In this document: positions 27,193 to 39,384 of the stretch, piece by piece
Layout of the letters: each line of letters begins with the position of its first letter
Numbering within the stretch: the first letter of the stretch is position 1
Source of the DNA: Capitulum mitella
Taxonomy: Eukaryota > Arthropoda > Thecostraca > Pollicipedomorpha > Pollicipedidae
Direction: 5' to 3'
NCBI GenBank assembly: GCA_030062745.1
Contig: CP099839.1
Coordinates: forward strand, 34,505,293 to 34,569,292
DNA: 64,000 nucleotides
The notes under the pieces: generated by a model
What the model saw: only the letters and a program-made list of their open reading frames with translations
Databases searched by the model: none
What the model was told of the DNA's origin: nothing
Made by a program: the position numbers and the translations under genes

Positions 27193-27817
27193 CTGGCTGA
27201 TGATTTTCATACATCAGTCACATACGGTCTGAAAAGGGGAAAACCCTCTTAGGTATAGGCGCAGCTTCCAACAGATTACACCGCTGGAAGGCCATCGCTG
27301 TTGCTTTCAAAACAATGGGAAATCTGCCGCGTGGTGCAAATAAATGAGTGATAAAAATGAAATTTTCAGTAAAACTGCGGCTTTCCAGGGTTTTCATAAG
27401 CCTAAAATGTAATCAGCAAATGCCTTCGTGAATGAACTTCAAGGTGATGAAATCATCATGGTTTTGTCGACACAACCATTTACCACAACAGCGTAAAAGC
27501 ATCGCACTAGTGCACGAGTCTTGCGAAGTGATGGTCGCTATCGTCTACGAGATTCATCACAACGCACCGTGGCCCGCGCCGGGAACGCAAAAATCTCACG
27601 GATTCCCGCAGAGCTGAACAAAATGCCACTAGTCAGTGCGAATAACCATGGTTACCAGGTAGCCATTCGCCTAACTGTATAATGAGGGACACAAAATTAC
27701 GTCCCACACTATACTGCCCTGTTCTCCAATTGGCACGCACACCGGAAACCAACAAAAACCCCGTTCCGCGAAATCGCCGTAAAAAGGTTGTTGATCGTAT
27801 TGGCCAGAAGCACTCAC

Positions 27818-27866
27818 CGCCGGCGACGAGGGACAGGATCCAGACGACCCGAGCGGCCGTCAACAT
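27818..27866 (-). CDS. TMEM132-family gene, exon 1 (signal peptide)
   Basis: Minus-strand coding exon starting with ATG at 27866-27864 and reading MLTAARVVWILSLVAGG, a short n-region followed by a hydrophobic core typical of a signal peptide. It ends in a strong donor (GTGAGT at 27817-27812) after one base of a codon. The TMEM132 exon at 13262-14069 begins with two bases (GT) behind an AG acceptor, so splicing makes GGT (Gly) and continues as LAVQVQFEH. The phases agree exactly, and a TMEM132 protein needs a signal peptide because its large N-terminal region is extracellular. An upstream in-frame GTG at 27887 is not preferred over the ATG. The 5' UTR would lie in the GC-rich DNA just above 27866. 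The join across 13.7 kb is inferred, not shown by a transcript. Confidence 0.7.
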
Positions 27867-28130
27867 GTCGGCAGCGTGCTGTTTCACTACATGGCGCTCT
27901 CGGGCCGCGCGTTCCGCCGCCGCCAGCCGCGGCTCGCCACTGGCTGCATCGATTCAGGCGGCCGCCGACGCCGCCGACTGCAGCAGACGACCGCGACCCG
28001 GCGCTCGGTGCGCTCGGCTGCCAAGAGGGCCGCGGCCGGCGGCCGTGGCGGCCGGCTCTCTCTGGAGATTGAGCGCACCTGGCTAGGACGGGGCGACGGC
28101 CATGGGCGCCATCGTTGAGCGGCCACGAGT
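27867..28130 (-). promoter_or_regulatory. GC- and CpG-rich 5' flank of TMEM132 exon 1
   Basis: About 260 bp of dense CpG directly upstream (in the minus sense) of the signal-peptide ATG. Position and composition suggest 5' UTR and core promoter. I see no convincing TATA box and cannot place the start of transcription. ORFs here run through GCC/GGC runs and are not convincing proteins. Confidence 0.35.
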
Positions 28131-28935
28131 GTGTTCATGCAATCAATGGGACCGCGTCCGTGGGAGTGTGGGACGGTCGGTCACTGGGAGTCTGCTTCGG
28201 ACGCCAGGAAACTAGGTCTGGCCACTGCGGAACTGCCACGCCTACCTGGGATCAATTTCCTGACCAGTTTCGGGGCAAAATGACATGGACGACGAAGGAT
28301 GCACGAACTACTACCTGTAGGCATACGCGGCGGAACGGGGGGGGGGCATGGAAGCACCGCCCCCCTTAACTGGAGAAATTTAACATTAACCCTATGGCGT
28401 TGCTTGCAAAGTAATGGTTCGTAAAGTTGCCGCTGACACCCGCTTCCCCTTTGCCGGAACACGTTTCGCCCGTGGTGCCTGTGGGCATGGGACATTGAAA
28501 TAAGTCAGTCTGTCGGAAAAGAACAGTTTTTGTCATGCAGCTCCGTAGACTCAGTGCTTCAAACTGAAGAAATAACGCAGTCTTTGCCCCGTTCTTTTCC
28601 TGTTTTCCTATGCCATAAGTGACGAAAAAAATGGCGATTTTAACCTATGCGTCGGAAAACGGGTGGTTGCCACCCCCACGTCTATGTCTCCTAATCAACA
28701 TAGAGCGACGAAACAAAAACGAGCATGTAGTCCGTTTCCTTTGTATTCGAATGATAGCTATCTTGATCCCTTTAGAACACCTGACGACCTTTCAGGTTAC
28801 AGCGGAAGGGACCTGTACTCTATACTGAGACATACGAGTATCTCAGCACAGAGTGCTAGTCCGTTCACTACCGTTGAGAGAAGATTGCGTGGTATTCTGC
28901 ATTTCGCATGACTGATTGCCTTTGAGCGTTTCGCT
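28131..28935. other. No gene recognised
   Basis: DNA just upstream of the TMEM132 gene. It contains a G10 run at about 28339 beside CCGCCCCCC (28362), possibly the remnant of a G-run hairpin like those in the TTAA elements. Confidence 0.4.
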
Positions 28936-29160
28936 TCACTGTCTTACGAACTGATCAATGTGGGCAAAGAATGTTACGTGTTTGTCGAACACCACTCCGA
29001 GCTTCTTTGCTGGAGTTGTCTCAATAACCGTCACACTGTCAATGTTAATTTTGACATGAGACAGGTCACGTTGCATTTGACGAGCGCCGGGCACTAGGAG
29101 TTGTACAATACATGTCAAAGGTTTCGTTTTATGTAAATGACCAGGGGGGAGGGGGGAGTC
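28936..29160 (-). mobile_element. LINE fragment, C-terminal reverse transcriptase region
   Basis: The minus-strand frame reads KINIDSVTVIETTPAKKLG then VVFDKHVTFFAHIDQFVRQ. This matches the region after the catalytic motifs of non-LTR reverse transcriptases (pattern: i.i.g..i....vk.LGv.fD..lsf..HI..v.r). No catalytic core is present, so it is a small relic. Jockey/CR1-like by pattern, clade uncertain. Confidence 0.65.
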
Positions 29161-29681
29161 AAGGGTGTGACAAACTTGCCTTCCACAAACGTTATTTTCG
29201 GAACGGATTTGTCTCACTTTATTTTGAACGACGGCAGTCTTCAATTTCTATTCTTTTTTGGTTTGCACCTATCAAATAGAAAAAAACATGTTACCCTTGT
29301 TAAAAATGACATGTAATATTGCGTGGGCCAAAATCACCTTCGGAGGGGCCAAGATCCGCGCTGGGGTGGGGTGTGGGTACGATCCCCGCAAAAGAATACA
29401 AATCGATACCCCCGCTACATGTTCCAGTATGCAGCCTGCTGGTTGATTGGAGGCTTTCATGCATGCATTACTTGAGAGCTCGAAGTCACACCAACGATGT
29501 TCGCAATGTGCAAAGAGTCAGGGAACGGAAGGTAAATAGACTGCTTTGTTAACAATCTTTTCTATGTCTTTTACACTACCTGGAGCAGCTTGTACCCTTC
29601 TGGTCCATTGGTAACCTTTATGTATAGTACCTTGATACACTGGAAGCACACTACTACTTTCGATGGTTTGTTGGGGTTTAA

Positions 29682-30891
29682 CCCTATTCCCGGAAGGGGG
29701 GGCGGAATCCGCCCCCCCTCGGGTTTTTTGCTTGCCAATTCCAGGCTTTTTAACGCAGCTTCACGAAACTTGGTGACTTTTCCTAGCTATTCTTTCTACG
29801 TGCTGTGATAAAATTTCACAATTTTATTTTGCTCAGGGGCGGAGCCAGGCAACGTTTTTGGGAGGCACCTCATGCCATTTTTGGCCATGTTGAGGGTAAA
29901 ATGAAAATGTCTGCCAAAAACAGAGTTTTTATAATAGAACTTAAAACTTTATATGGATGTATAGCTAAATAGTTGGGCAATGTGCAGATATAATTTTGTT
30001 TATCTGAGGTCATTTTACAAGGTCAGGTCAAGGTCAAAAGTAAAAATTTGTTTTTTTTGCAATAATTTCAGTGCCGTTTTTTTAAATGCCAAACCCGGAA
30101 TACGGATGACGTAGAAGAGTGCCTTCTACTTGTGTGCCAAGTTTCAGCTTGATATCAGGTTGGGTCACGGAGCTATGACCTAAAATGTTAGTGCGCGTAC
30201 CCTGTATCGCAATAGCCGTAAAATGAAATTTTTGAAATAGAGTGAATTCAAATGACTGAAAACGTTTACAGATAATATAAAATGCACACGAGATCATTCC
30301 AAGTGACCCCAAGGTTACTGGAGGTCATTTAAGGTCAAAGGTCACAAGTTGATCTGAGAAACGTGTGACCATGACAGTTTCCCCTTTTTCAAGTCCCTGG
30401 CACCGCCTATGCTAACATTATACAAACATTGTAATGCGATTTGTACTTATTTAGTATAACATGACTATCAGAAGCCAAAAAAGGATGTTTGCCTCTTTTG
30501 TTCATTCAGTTGTTAGAAAACTAATCCTCCTATTTTTGAAACCCTGTGAACGCCCATGAATTTTCTGAAAATTTCAGATTTGCGGACCCATGGTAAAAGC
30601 CCTATTCATATTCTATCGATTCATGCCACTTTCATCGAAATCGGTCCATAAACAACGGAGTTATAAGAAGTCCAAACGTACCCCCATTTTGACATTTTTG
30701 CCCCCCTGTATCCACAAATTTCTAAATTTTGAAAATTTCTTTTGATCAAAATGTAGTTCACGTCACGGCAAATCGATTGCCGTTTGTTGCGATGAAATCG
30801 GACAAGTAGTTCTCGAGATCTCAGGGGGGCCGAATCCGCCCCCCCCCCCTGCCGGGAATCGGCCATACCGTCTAGCCCTCGGGGAATAGGG
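29682..30891 (-). mobile_element. TTAA-flanked piggyBac-like MITE, family A, copy 2
   Basis: 1,210 bp, reverse orientation to the copy at 15772. TTAA at 29678-29681 and 30892-30895; ends CCCTATTCCCGG and GGGGAATAGGG. Same G/C hairpins near both ends and the same inner hAT-like block (CAGGGGCGGAGCCAGG at about 29835). Close to the other two full copies. Confidence 0.9.
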
Positions 30892-30895
30892 TTAA

Positions 30896-32495
30896 GGATG
30901 GAAGACATATTGGCGACAAGTAATATTATATTCGACCCATCACCCACCACTTAAACCCTCCCAGTCTACTGCATGCCTTTATCATATCAACCTAACGTAG
31001 GGAGGCCAAAATGTACCCTGAGCTTATCTAGCAAGGAGCATTCTTTCTGACACCTTGCGCAATACGTGTAACCGTCAAAATCACTCGAGCCGAACGAAAG
31101 TTTTCATGTATAGTGGGTGGAACGATGGAAAGAACCCTCGTTCTTTGAGTTGCGCCGCGTACATGGAACTGCAAAAGGTGAATGAAGAATTGCGGTGGCT
31201 CCAGATATCCAGGAACACTTGAAGTTTCGCTTCTGGTGACTGACAGGTGCGTAGACGGCAGACCAGTCGAACATCAGTCAGTCGAGGCTGAGGTGGTAAA
31301 AGTCCGTGCCACGTTTTAATAACATGGTAGGAGTGCGCGGTGCCGTTTATTTTCCTGGAGCGGCACGCTGATGGTGATAAGGTCGGGTCAATCGTGTGGG
31401 ACGGTGTCATGGATGTGGTTTTTGGAAAACGATTGTGGGTGCCCAAAACGCGTATGGGGACATCCAGACATTGGTCATCCGAGAGGGAGGAGGTCGTGAC
31501 AGGCGTTTTTGCCTAAGGTTCACACAAACAAATTTAAAAACGTATTATGGGAGGTAAATTACAGGGTACGTAAATCATGGATAGCTTTACGGCCGTGACA
31601 TCTTTAAAGGGAATACATCTGTTTTTTCCAGTATCCCAAAGACACACTCGGGGGAATATTTAAGACTAGTTATGAATTATCATGTAAATGAAAAGTGCAT
31701 TTGAGTCACCTTAGACCAATATTTCACGCATTTTAGTTATCGTGTTTATCGACAGTGCTATCAGTGCGCGAAATACAGTAACACAACACTAAAGACAGGA
31801 ACCGATCAGCAAGAGGACAATATTTAGGTAAACTTGGGACGCACCTGATACTTATCCAACACTGTCTTGCTGCAACAGAATGAACGGTAGTGACGATTGT
31901 TTTGACAAACAACACTAACGTATTTCGACCTATTCACGTAGTGCATACCTGTGGAGGGAATTCGTCGAACTGCAGCGGTACTTGCCTGAATCCATGAAGG
32001 CCAATTTCATCATTTCGGTGTTCGTCAACTGCTGTCAGCTTCGACATCGCTGAGGCTAACGATACACCAACACGTTTTATCGATGATTTTAGTGCTGAAA
32101 ACAAACTGGGGTAAATAGATTAAACTTGGGCTGGCAGCTAGCATATTTACCCTAGCAAAATATGAGAAAACGAGAGCGAGTTGGCAAGAACGAATGTTAC
32201 CTACGTTTCGATTCATAAAGATCTCTCAATCGTACGTGTGCAGTTAAAAACCACGATTTGAGTAGATATGTTCCCTATCATGGAGGACCTTTTGACGGTT
32301 TGACAAAGTCTTACTTGGAGGGTGGTGGGAAGAGCAGTTAATGGGTGACAATGGAGTATATAAGTCCCGATTATTGCTGATAAAGCTGATTTTAGGTGCT
32401 TAACGTTGCGGGCCTGAGAATGTAAATATATTTCAATATTTAAACATACTTTAAGTTGTGGGTGCCCAAGTCGTATTGTGGGTGCCCATTTTCAC
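30896..32495. other. No gene recognised
   Basis: Intergenic. A 121-codon minus-strand ORF at 31081-31446 matches no family I know. Confidence 0.4.
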
Positions 32496-32520
32496 TTTGT
32501 GGGTGCCAGGCACCCACAAA
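32496..32520. repeat. Perfect 25-bp palindrome
   Basis: TTTGTGGGTGCC, a central A at 32508, then GGCACCCACAAA. Two further direct copies of TGTGGGTGCCC precede it (32456-32486). Confidence 0.9.
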
Positions 32521-32529
32521 AAAGATAGG

Positions 32530-33110
32530 AAACCACATCCCTGGATGGTATCACTCGTGTGAGGTCTTCAAGATCAGGTGCACTGGTGATGATGTGGTCG
32601 ATGGGGGTGAGCATTGCGGACGAATGAGTAGCGTCGCGGATGAGCTGGTGGAAATGCAGATCTTGCAGCATGATGGTGTACTGTGCGACGCCTGCCTTAG
32701 TAGACTTTAGGAGGTCCAGTTGGTCGTCGTCCGACATATACAGTAGTTTGTTGAGGCTGCTGGCGGCCTCCAGCTGCTCCCGCAGGTCGGCCAGGCAGGC
32801 GGCCGGGGCGTCCCGTGGGCGGCAAAAGGCGCCGATGATCGCAGACCGGTGCCCGAACGCAGACACCCTCGGCCAGATTGTCTCCGGCCGACTTCCAGGT
32901 AGTGGCGTCAGCCCCAGGGGCTTGTCGGCTGACCGGCTTGTCACGGACGAGGACGGCCGGCCCGGCGCCACGGGCGACACGGCTGCCGCGGCGCGGCACA
33001 GCTCGGCCGTTCCTGAAAACGCTGAAGTCTGGGAAGACTAGCAAACCGCTGACATCAGTGCCTGCCATGATCCAGATCTAGAAGATGCACAGGCATTCCA
33101 GGCTGGCGTC
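32530..33110 (-). mobile_element. LINE fragment, endonuclease domain
   Basis: Two overlapping minus-strand frames carry successive parts of a non-LTR retrotransposon EEP endonuclease. One (from about 33068) reads LLVFPDFSVFRNGRAVPRRG then RVARGAGPAVLVRD, the FRNDR..RRGGGVAVLV signature. The other (32492-32980) reads FCRPRDAP, LLDLL-like LDLLKSTKAGVAQ, and IDHIITSAPDLEDLTRVIPS, the C-terminal IDHI..S motif. The frame change between them shows at least one frameshift. No reverse transcriptase domain follows; the remaining 3' end runs into the palindrome region. Confidence 0.75.
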
Positions 33111-34758
33111 TCTCAGCAGGCGGCGGGTCGCATCAGTCTTCGGAGAGGACATCAACGGCCGGATATTGATGTGTCCGATCCGCAGTTGGCGGCCGGGGGT
33201 GCGGTGAGCGCAGCCGTTGGCAGGTCGTCAGTGCAGCGTGGCTGTCTGGAGCACCCGCCAAGCTGGTGCTGATGGGCTCTTGTCGTCACCGGCATGATGG
33301 CGAGCCTGCCGACTGCTACAGCAGACAGGAGGCCAGTGTGTACGGCCGGTGATGGTTCGATGGTGCCTCCATCGGCTGGTTCCACCGGGTGTCGCCAGGG
33401 CTGTTAGTATGGCGGGCTCTAACCAGGGGTGCAGTCAGGATTTCCTTACGGCGCAGGCCGGAGCTCAGTGTGAACTGAAATGATGCGAAAACCACCTGCC
33501 CCGAAGACGATGTGCAAAGATTTAAAAGACAAAATAATGCGGCCTTAAGAAGGGGGCTCGGGTCCCCCCCTCTCCTGGCTGCGCCTGTGGCTCTGAATGC
33601 GACGGCCCAAATATACCCTAACTGCTCCTGCAGATGGCGCTGCCTTCGCGTTTTAGGAGGCTGGTTGGCGACGGAGGGCCAGTGGAATAACATTCATGGT
33701 TGCTGGATTGAGAAACTCGAGGTGACATAGTTTTAATATACTTAAATGCTAGAATGAACATGTTTGTTGCAAAAAGACAAGACAGAAATAGTCCTGAGCT
33801 CATAATATCCAAAAAGAGCACAAAAACAGGTTTTGTTCCCATGCTCTTTTTTGGCTATTATGAGTTGAAGGCTAATTCTATCTTACCTTGCGAAATCGAC
33901 TCTTGAACCGATGACACTTGGCTCAGGAGGCGGGCATTTCGCCTCCAGACTAAGACGACTCCAGCTGTTAGCGGTGACGAAACGTCGTGCAGTCGTACCT
34001 CTGATCAGCTGACCGTGATGCTCTCAGAATGGCGCTCGCGCGGCGTAAACAAAGCTGCGCAAGAAAACGAAAGCAATCCAAACAGACAACTGGCTGACGC
34101 CTGACGAGAGACAAGACCTGACTCTGGTCGCGAACGCACGAGCCCAAGAGGCTGTGCATCCTAGCTCTCAACAAACAAAGAAACAAAAAAACTTCAGAAA
34201 CTCGCGAAACCAAGTTCGTCGCCTCCGTCTTCATGCCACTTCAACAACCGCCGCTCCAAGGAGCAGTGTTATATTATTTGCAGAGCACGGGTGGATCGAG
34301 AATAGCAGGAAACGACGAGAGAATAGGGAGGGTGAGGGTGCTGCGTCCGGCGCGTTTCCAAGGTCGAGGTCACTTAACCTAGGCCCACTACAGATACAAA
34401 CACTACAAACAGCACCCAATCCAAGGGTGTTTTTTTTCCTTCTGGGAGACACCATGGGAAGGTCCCGCTGGTCGTAACGGACTTGGTCCAGCACCCTCAA
34501 GTTAAGGCTAGGGGCGGTTCCGCTGACTCCTAAATGCCTATCTTGCGGTTGGCATCTGGTTCACGTGATGGATTCCCCTAAAAATGAAATAGATAAATAA
34601 ACCGACGGCATCTCTGAATACGCATCCTGCCGTAGAGAAGCCACGCATAGAGAGCTGTTGTGTCCACGACATAAGCAAAGAGCGGCCACTATCACTAGCC
34701 GATCTGACGTAAATTCGTTAGCAACAGATATTCCATCGCACGGCCTATTTCAACATGT
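33111..34758. other. No gene recognised
   Basis: Intergenic, normal CpG. Short ORFs only. Confidence 0.4.
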
Positions 34759-34840
34759 TAACTGGGAGGGGGGGGGAATCCCCACCAGTAACCGCCAAAT
34801 CCCCCCGTAAACAGCGAAACCCCCCCCCCCAGTGAGAACG
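34759..34840. repeat. G-run/C-run foldback
   Basis: ACTGGGAGGGGGGGGG at the left faces CCCCCCCCCCCCAGTGAG at the right, with internal ACCAGTAACCGCC. About 80 bp that could form a hairpin; resembles the subterminal hairpins of the TTAA elements. Confidence 0.6.
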
Positions 34841-36040
34841 TTGTTTTGCCAGCAACTCACGCCCAAGCAGGTCTTTGACACGTTTTAGGCAGATTGTGAA
34901 TATCATATATGAATGCTGATGCAGCTATTCGTTAATAAAAAGATGAAAACGGAAAATGAGCGCACAGGTGTTTTTCTTTTCTTGGAGAAAAACGCCAGAC
35001 AGTTTTCAAATTCCGTCAGCCGGAATCTGATTTGCGTAGATACGTGCGAAGATTAGGGAAGGATACTATGTAGGCTATAATGTATAGGATAAGCAAGAGG
35101 GCTCTTCGTGCTTGTGACGATTCTATTGAATTCCGTTCCAATTGGTTCAATTTCATGAACTGCTGCGACTGCAAGCAAGGCAAAATAGATCGCACAAGAA
35201 TACGGCATATCCGGCTGGCGGGCCCATCAAAAAAAGAAGCGGCAGCCAACGGCTTTTGGCTGGTTTGCCCCCACCGGTGTAACCCCCAACACGCGACCTG
35301 CGACCTCTTTAGAGCCCCATGTACGCCACAAGGTGCACAAGCGTTAAGCGTTCCGGGGACGCACCGAAAGCTTTTTTTGACCGTTTGCCACGCAGCCCAT
35401 CTAAAACCCTTAACGCGCGCGACTTTTTCATTCGAATCAAGTTTCGGGCGAAAAACTGATCGAATTGGCCTCGGAATCGTCCCGGGATGACATTGCACAT
35501 TTCAATGGCCACAAACGGGTTGTGTTTGTTAAACCAAATGTCGGCAGTCCGTTCTCCGCAAAATTCCCACGCCAACACCCCAGCATCTTTCGACAATCGC
35601 GCTGCGCGTTTCGGTCGGTTTACTGTTCAACGGTAGATCAAGGTGCTCACAGTGCTGTTTTACATTTGCGCTGAGAGTTTCCATGGAAGCAGATTGCTTT
35701 CGACCGTTTGGTCTACGTGTACGTTCCCGCCCTTCGCACTCGGACGCACGTTCGCTTTGAACATGGTGCATCACGTTGTCTACTTCAAATGTCACGTGAA
35801 GGAGCTCAGTCACCTCATTCAGAATCCTTTTCTACAGACAATATCATTTAATTCCCCTTCATCCAGCGCGCTGAGGTATGAAGCAGCCACTGCCACATCT
35901 CTTGTGCGTTCTCGCTTGCCCGGGTTGGACGGGTGAAAAATGTTTTTTTTTTTCTTCGTCAGTTTTCACAGGCCCAGTCCCAGTGAAGATCATTCGCACT
36001 CTGTCCTCGTCGGTGTTAATAAGTCTTTCTCGGTGCCCCT
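34841..36040. other. No gene recognised
   Basis: Contains the longest otherwise unexplained minus-strand ORF of the intergenic region (35016-35498, 160 codons, ending in a hydrophobic ALLLILYIIAYIVSF). I recognise no family; upstream frames overlap it in a way that could be a decayed gene or transposon. Confidence 0.35.
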
Positions 36041-36330
36041 GGATCTTCATCTGTTTCAGTTGGCATCCTTCGATCTAGTTCGCTTTCCGTTGGTCTCTGT
36101 TGGTCTCCCTTGGTCTCCATCAGCCCGTTAGTCTTTCGGTGTCTCTAAATCTAAACTTAATGTTCATCGGTCTCCGCCGGTCTCCACCGGTCTCCACCGC
36201 TCTCCATCGGTCTCCGTCGATCTCCGTCCGTCCGCCAATTTCTGTCATTCTCTGCCGGTCTCCTCGGTGTCCCTCAATCTCCCACACATGTACTCCGTCT
36301 TTCTCCGTTCCTCGGAGTCACTCGTTTCTT
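36041..36330. repeat. GGTCTCC-type degenerate minisatellite
   Basis: Units of about 10-12 bp such as CGGTCTCCAC and CGGTCTCCGT repeated, purine-poor on this strand. Confidence 0.8.
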
Positions 36331-36469
36331 TCCGTTTCCGTTTCTTCTTTCTGTCTTCGTCTCAATCTCTGTATCTATCCATCTTTGTGTAACCCTGTTT
36401 GTGTTTGTTTATCCGCATCTGTATCTAAACGATGTATGCCTCTTATGGCGACATTTTTTAGTCCTTTAA

Positions 36470-37672
36470 CCCTATTCCCGGCAGGAGGGGCGGAATCCGC
36501 CCCCCTCGGGTTTTTTGATTGCCAATTCCAAGCTTTTCAGCGCAGCTTCACGAAACTTGGTGACCTTTCCTAGCTATTCCTTCTACGTGCTGTGACAAAA
36601 TTTCAAAATTCTATTTTGCTCAGGGGCGGAGCCAGGCAACGTTTTTGGGAGGCACCTCATGCCATTTATGGCCATGTTGAGGGCAAAATGAAAATGTCTG
36701 CCAAAAACAGGGTTTTAAAGATAGAACTTAAAACTTTATATGGATGTATAGCTAAATAGTTGGGCAATGTGCGGAGGTAATTTTGCTTATCTGAGGTCAT
36801 TTTACAAAGTCAGGTGAAGGTCAAAAGTCAAAATTGTTTTTTTTGCAATAATTTCGGCGCAATTATTTCAAATGCCAAACCCGGAATATATATGACGTAG
36901 AAGGGCGCCTGCTACTTGTGTACCAAGTTTCATCTTGATATTAGGTCGGGTCACGGAGCTATAAACTAAAATGTTTTGCGCGTACCCTATATCGCAATAG
37001 CCATAAAATAAAATTTTTGAAATGGAGTGAATTCAAATGATTGAAAATGTTTACAGATAATATCAAATGCACACGAGATCATTCCAAGTGACCCCAAGGT
37101 TACTGGAGGTCATTTAAGGTCAAAGGTCACAAGTTGATCTGAGAAACTTGTGACCATGACAGTTCCCCCTTTTTCATGTCCCTGGCACCGCCTATGCTAA
37201 CATTATACAAACATTGTAATGCGATTTGTACTTCTTTAGTATAACATGACTAGCAGAAGCCCAAAAAGGGTGTTTGTCTCTTTTGTTCATTCAGCTGTTG
37301 GAAAACTAATCCTCCTATTTTTGAAACCCCGTGAACGCCCATGAATTTTCTGAAAATTTCAGATTTGCGGATCCATGGTAAAAGCCCTATCCATAATCTC
37401 TCGATTTATGCCAGTTTCATCGAAATCGGTCTATAAACAACGGAGTTATAAGAAGTCCAAAAGTACCCCCCATTTTGACATTTCTGCCCCCCTGTATCCA
37501 CAAATTTCAAAATTTCGAGAATTACTTTTTATAAAAATGTAGTTCACGTCACGGCAAATCGATTGCCGTTTGTTGCGATAAAATCGGACGAGTAGTTCTC
37601 GAGATCTCAGGGGGGGCGAATCCGCCCCCCTGCCGGGAATCGACCATACCGTCTAGCCCTCCGGGAATAGGG
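36470..37672 (-). mobile_element. TTAA-flanked piggyBac-like MITE, family A, copy 3
   Basis: 1,203 bp. TTAA at 36466-36469 and 37673-37676; termini CCCTATTCCCGG and CCGGGAATAGGG, perfectly inverted. Same architecture as copies 1 and 2. Confidence 0.9.
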
Positions 37673-37777
37673 TTAACGTATTTGGCATCCGGCCATTGGA
37701 GGTGGCGTCAAGGTCAAACAGAGCAGGATGGAATAATACAAATTTTATTGGCAGACGTTTAACACAGTCGAGGGACG

Positions 37778-39369
37778 CCTAGGTTGCGGTTTATTCATGA
37801 CCAGTTCGAAACCCGTCTCGGATTCGTCGTCAGGTGGTACAAGAGCACGGAGCAGACAGTTCACGATAAACGGGGACAGCAGTTACAGATTATGCGAAAG
37901 TACTGCGGTAAGAAAAAATATCAAAACAAGTGCGCTTAACCACTTCACTGCTCATTTCCAGCTAGCGTCGCTTTTTGTCTTCCGGAGTTCGAGTCAGGCA
38001 GTGAAAATTGTATGTTTGCCTACGCTCCTGTTCAGTGTTTGTTGTTGCTTTGTCTGTACCCTTTTGCTCTGTCTGCTCTCTGTCTAGCCTCCTTTGTTTT
38101 CCTTTGCTTACTGCGGGTGTCAAATGCTGGTGCTTCTGAGTTGTATTAGTCGAACGAGCGTCCAGAGTTCATGCAGTGTTCAGCTGAAGTGGCCTCTATC
38201 TGTGCATCTCTGTCGTGCAGCGTGAGATGTTTTATGTGATCCTTTCTTTTTTCCATCATATTCCGACCTCTGTCTCCGATGTAGACCTCCGGACAATCTC
38301 AACTAATTTGACCTTCGGCAAATAAGATGAGACCGAAGTTGACGGTAAGTTGCCTTTCCAAGGTATAACTCTGACAAGAACCAAAAATGGACATATCAAA
38401 ACTGACAAATTCTACAAGCCCGCAGCTTCCGTACAATACCTAAACTCTAATAGTCGTCACACAGCTGCCCAGAAACGTGTGAGAGTGATCCACACCGTCA
38501 TATAACAAGCACTCGTCATATGTGATGAGGTGGACACGTACAGAACTGCACTAGATAATATCAGTGACATGTTGAAGAAAGAGACAACCCCTCTTCAACG
38601 CCACTAAGGAGATGAACAGAGGCAAGGAGAGCTACGGCACAGGACCTTGGCAGCTCCAGCCAACCTCAGCTTCTGACGCTGAGAACCAACAAAGGCAGAA
38701 GGTATGGCCCTACCCTATGCTGGAGGCGTGGCCCATGCCATGAAGAGAATCAACAGCGCATTCAACATCAAGACAAACTTCAGATTTCAACATACCATCC
38801 GACAAATGATTGTCCACCCCAGGCACATCATACCAAACCATGGCGTTGTTTATCGGATGATGCGCAAGGATTGTCCGAATGTCTACATCGGAGAGAGTGG
38901 TCGAAATCTGGTGGAAAGAAGACAAAAACAGATAAAACAGCCCACGCAGCACGACACAGAAGCATAGATAAAGGCCACTTCCGAACACTGCATGAACACT
39001 GGACACTTGATCGACTGTTACAACATAGAAAGACTGGCATTTGGCACACGTAATAGGCAAAGCAAAATCAGGGAAGCTGTCTGTATGCAAACAGAGCTAC
39101 AACAAACACTAAACAGGAACGAAGGCAAACATACAATTTTCACTGGTTGACTCGAACTCCGGAAGTCAAAATTCGACGCTAGCTGGAGATGAGCAGTACA
39201 GTGATTAAGCTCACATGTTTTGATATTTTCTCTTACCACAATGCTTTCACATCACCAATAACTGCTGTTCCCGTTTATCGTGAACTGTCTGCTCCATGTT
39301 CTTGTACCACATACGACGAACCCGACGCGGGTTTGAAACCGGTCATGAATAAACCGCAACCTAGTCGCC
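37778..39369. mobile_element. Penelope-like retroelement fragment with inverted ends
   Basis: Plus-strand frames carry the tail of a Penelope-type reverse transcriptase (KTDKFYKPAASVQYLN) and a GIY-YIG endonuclease start (HGVVYRMMRKDCPNVYIGES, 38704-38967). The segment 37778-38312 is the reverse complement of 38862-39369, so two 3' ends point outwards. Inverted or rearranged terminal repeats are a known feature of Penelope-like elements. The copy is truncated at its 5' side and looks broken. Confidence 0.75.
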
Positions 39370-39384
39370 TCACGATTCCATTAA

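Noticed and set aside
35016-35498. Minus-strand ORF of 160 codons with a hydrophobic end
   Set aside because: Not matched to any family I know and without supporting splice sites; kept only as a note in the stretch description.
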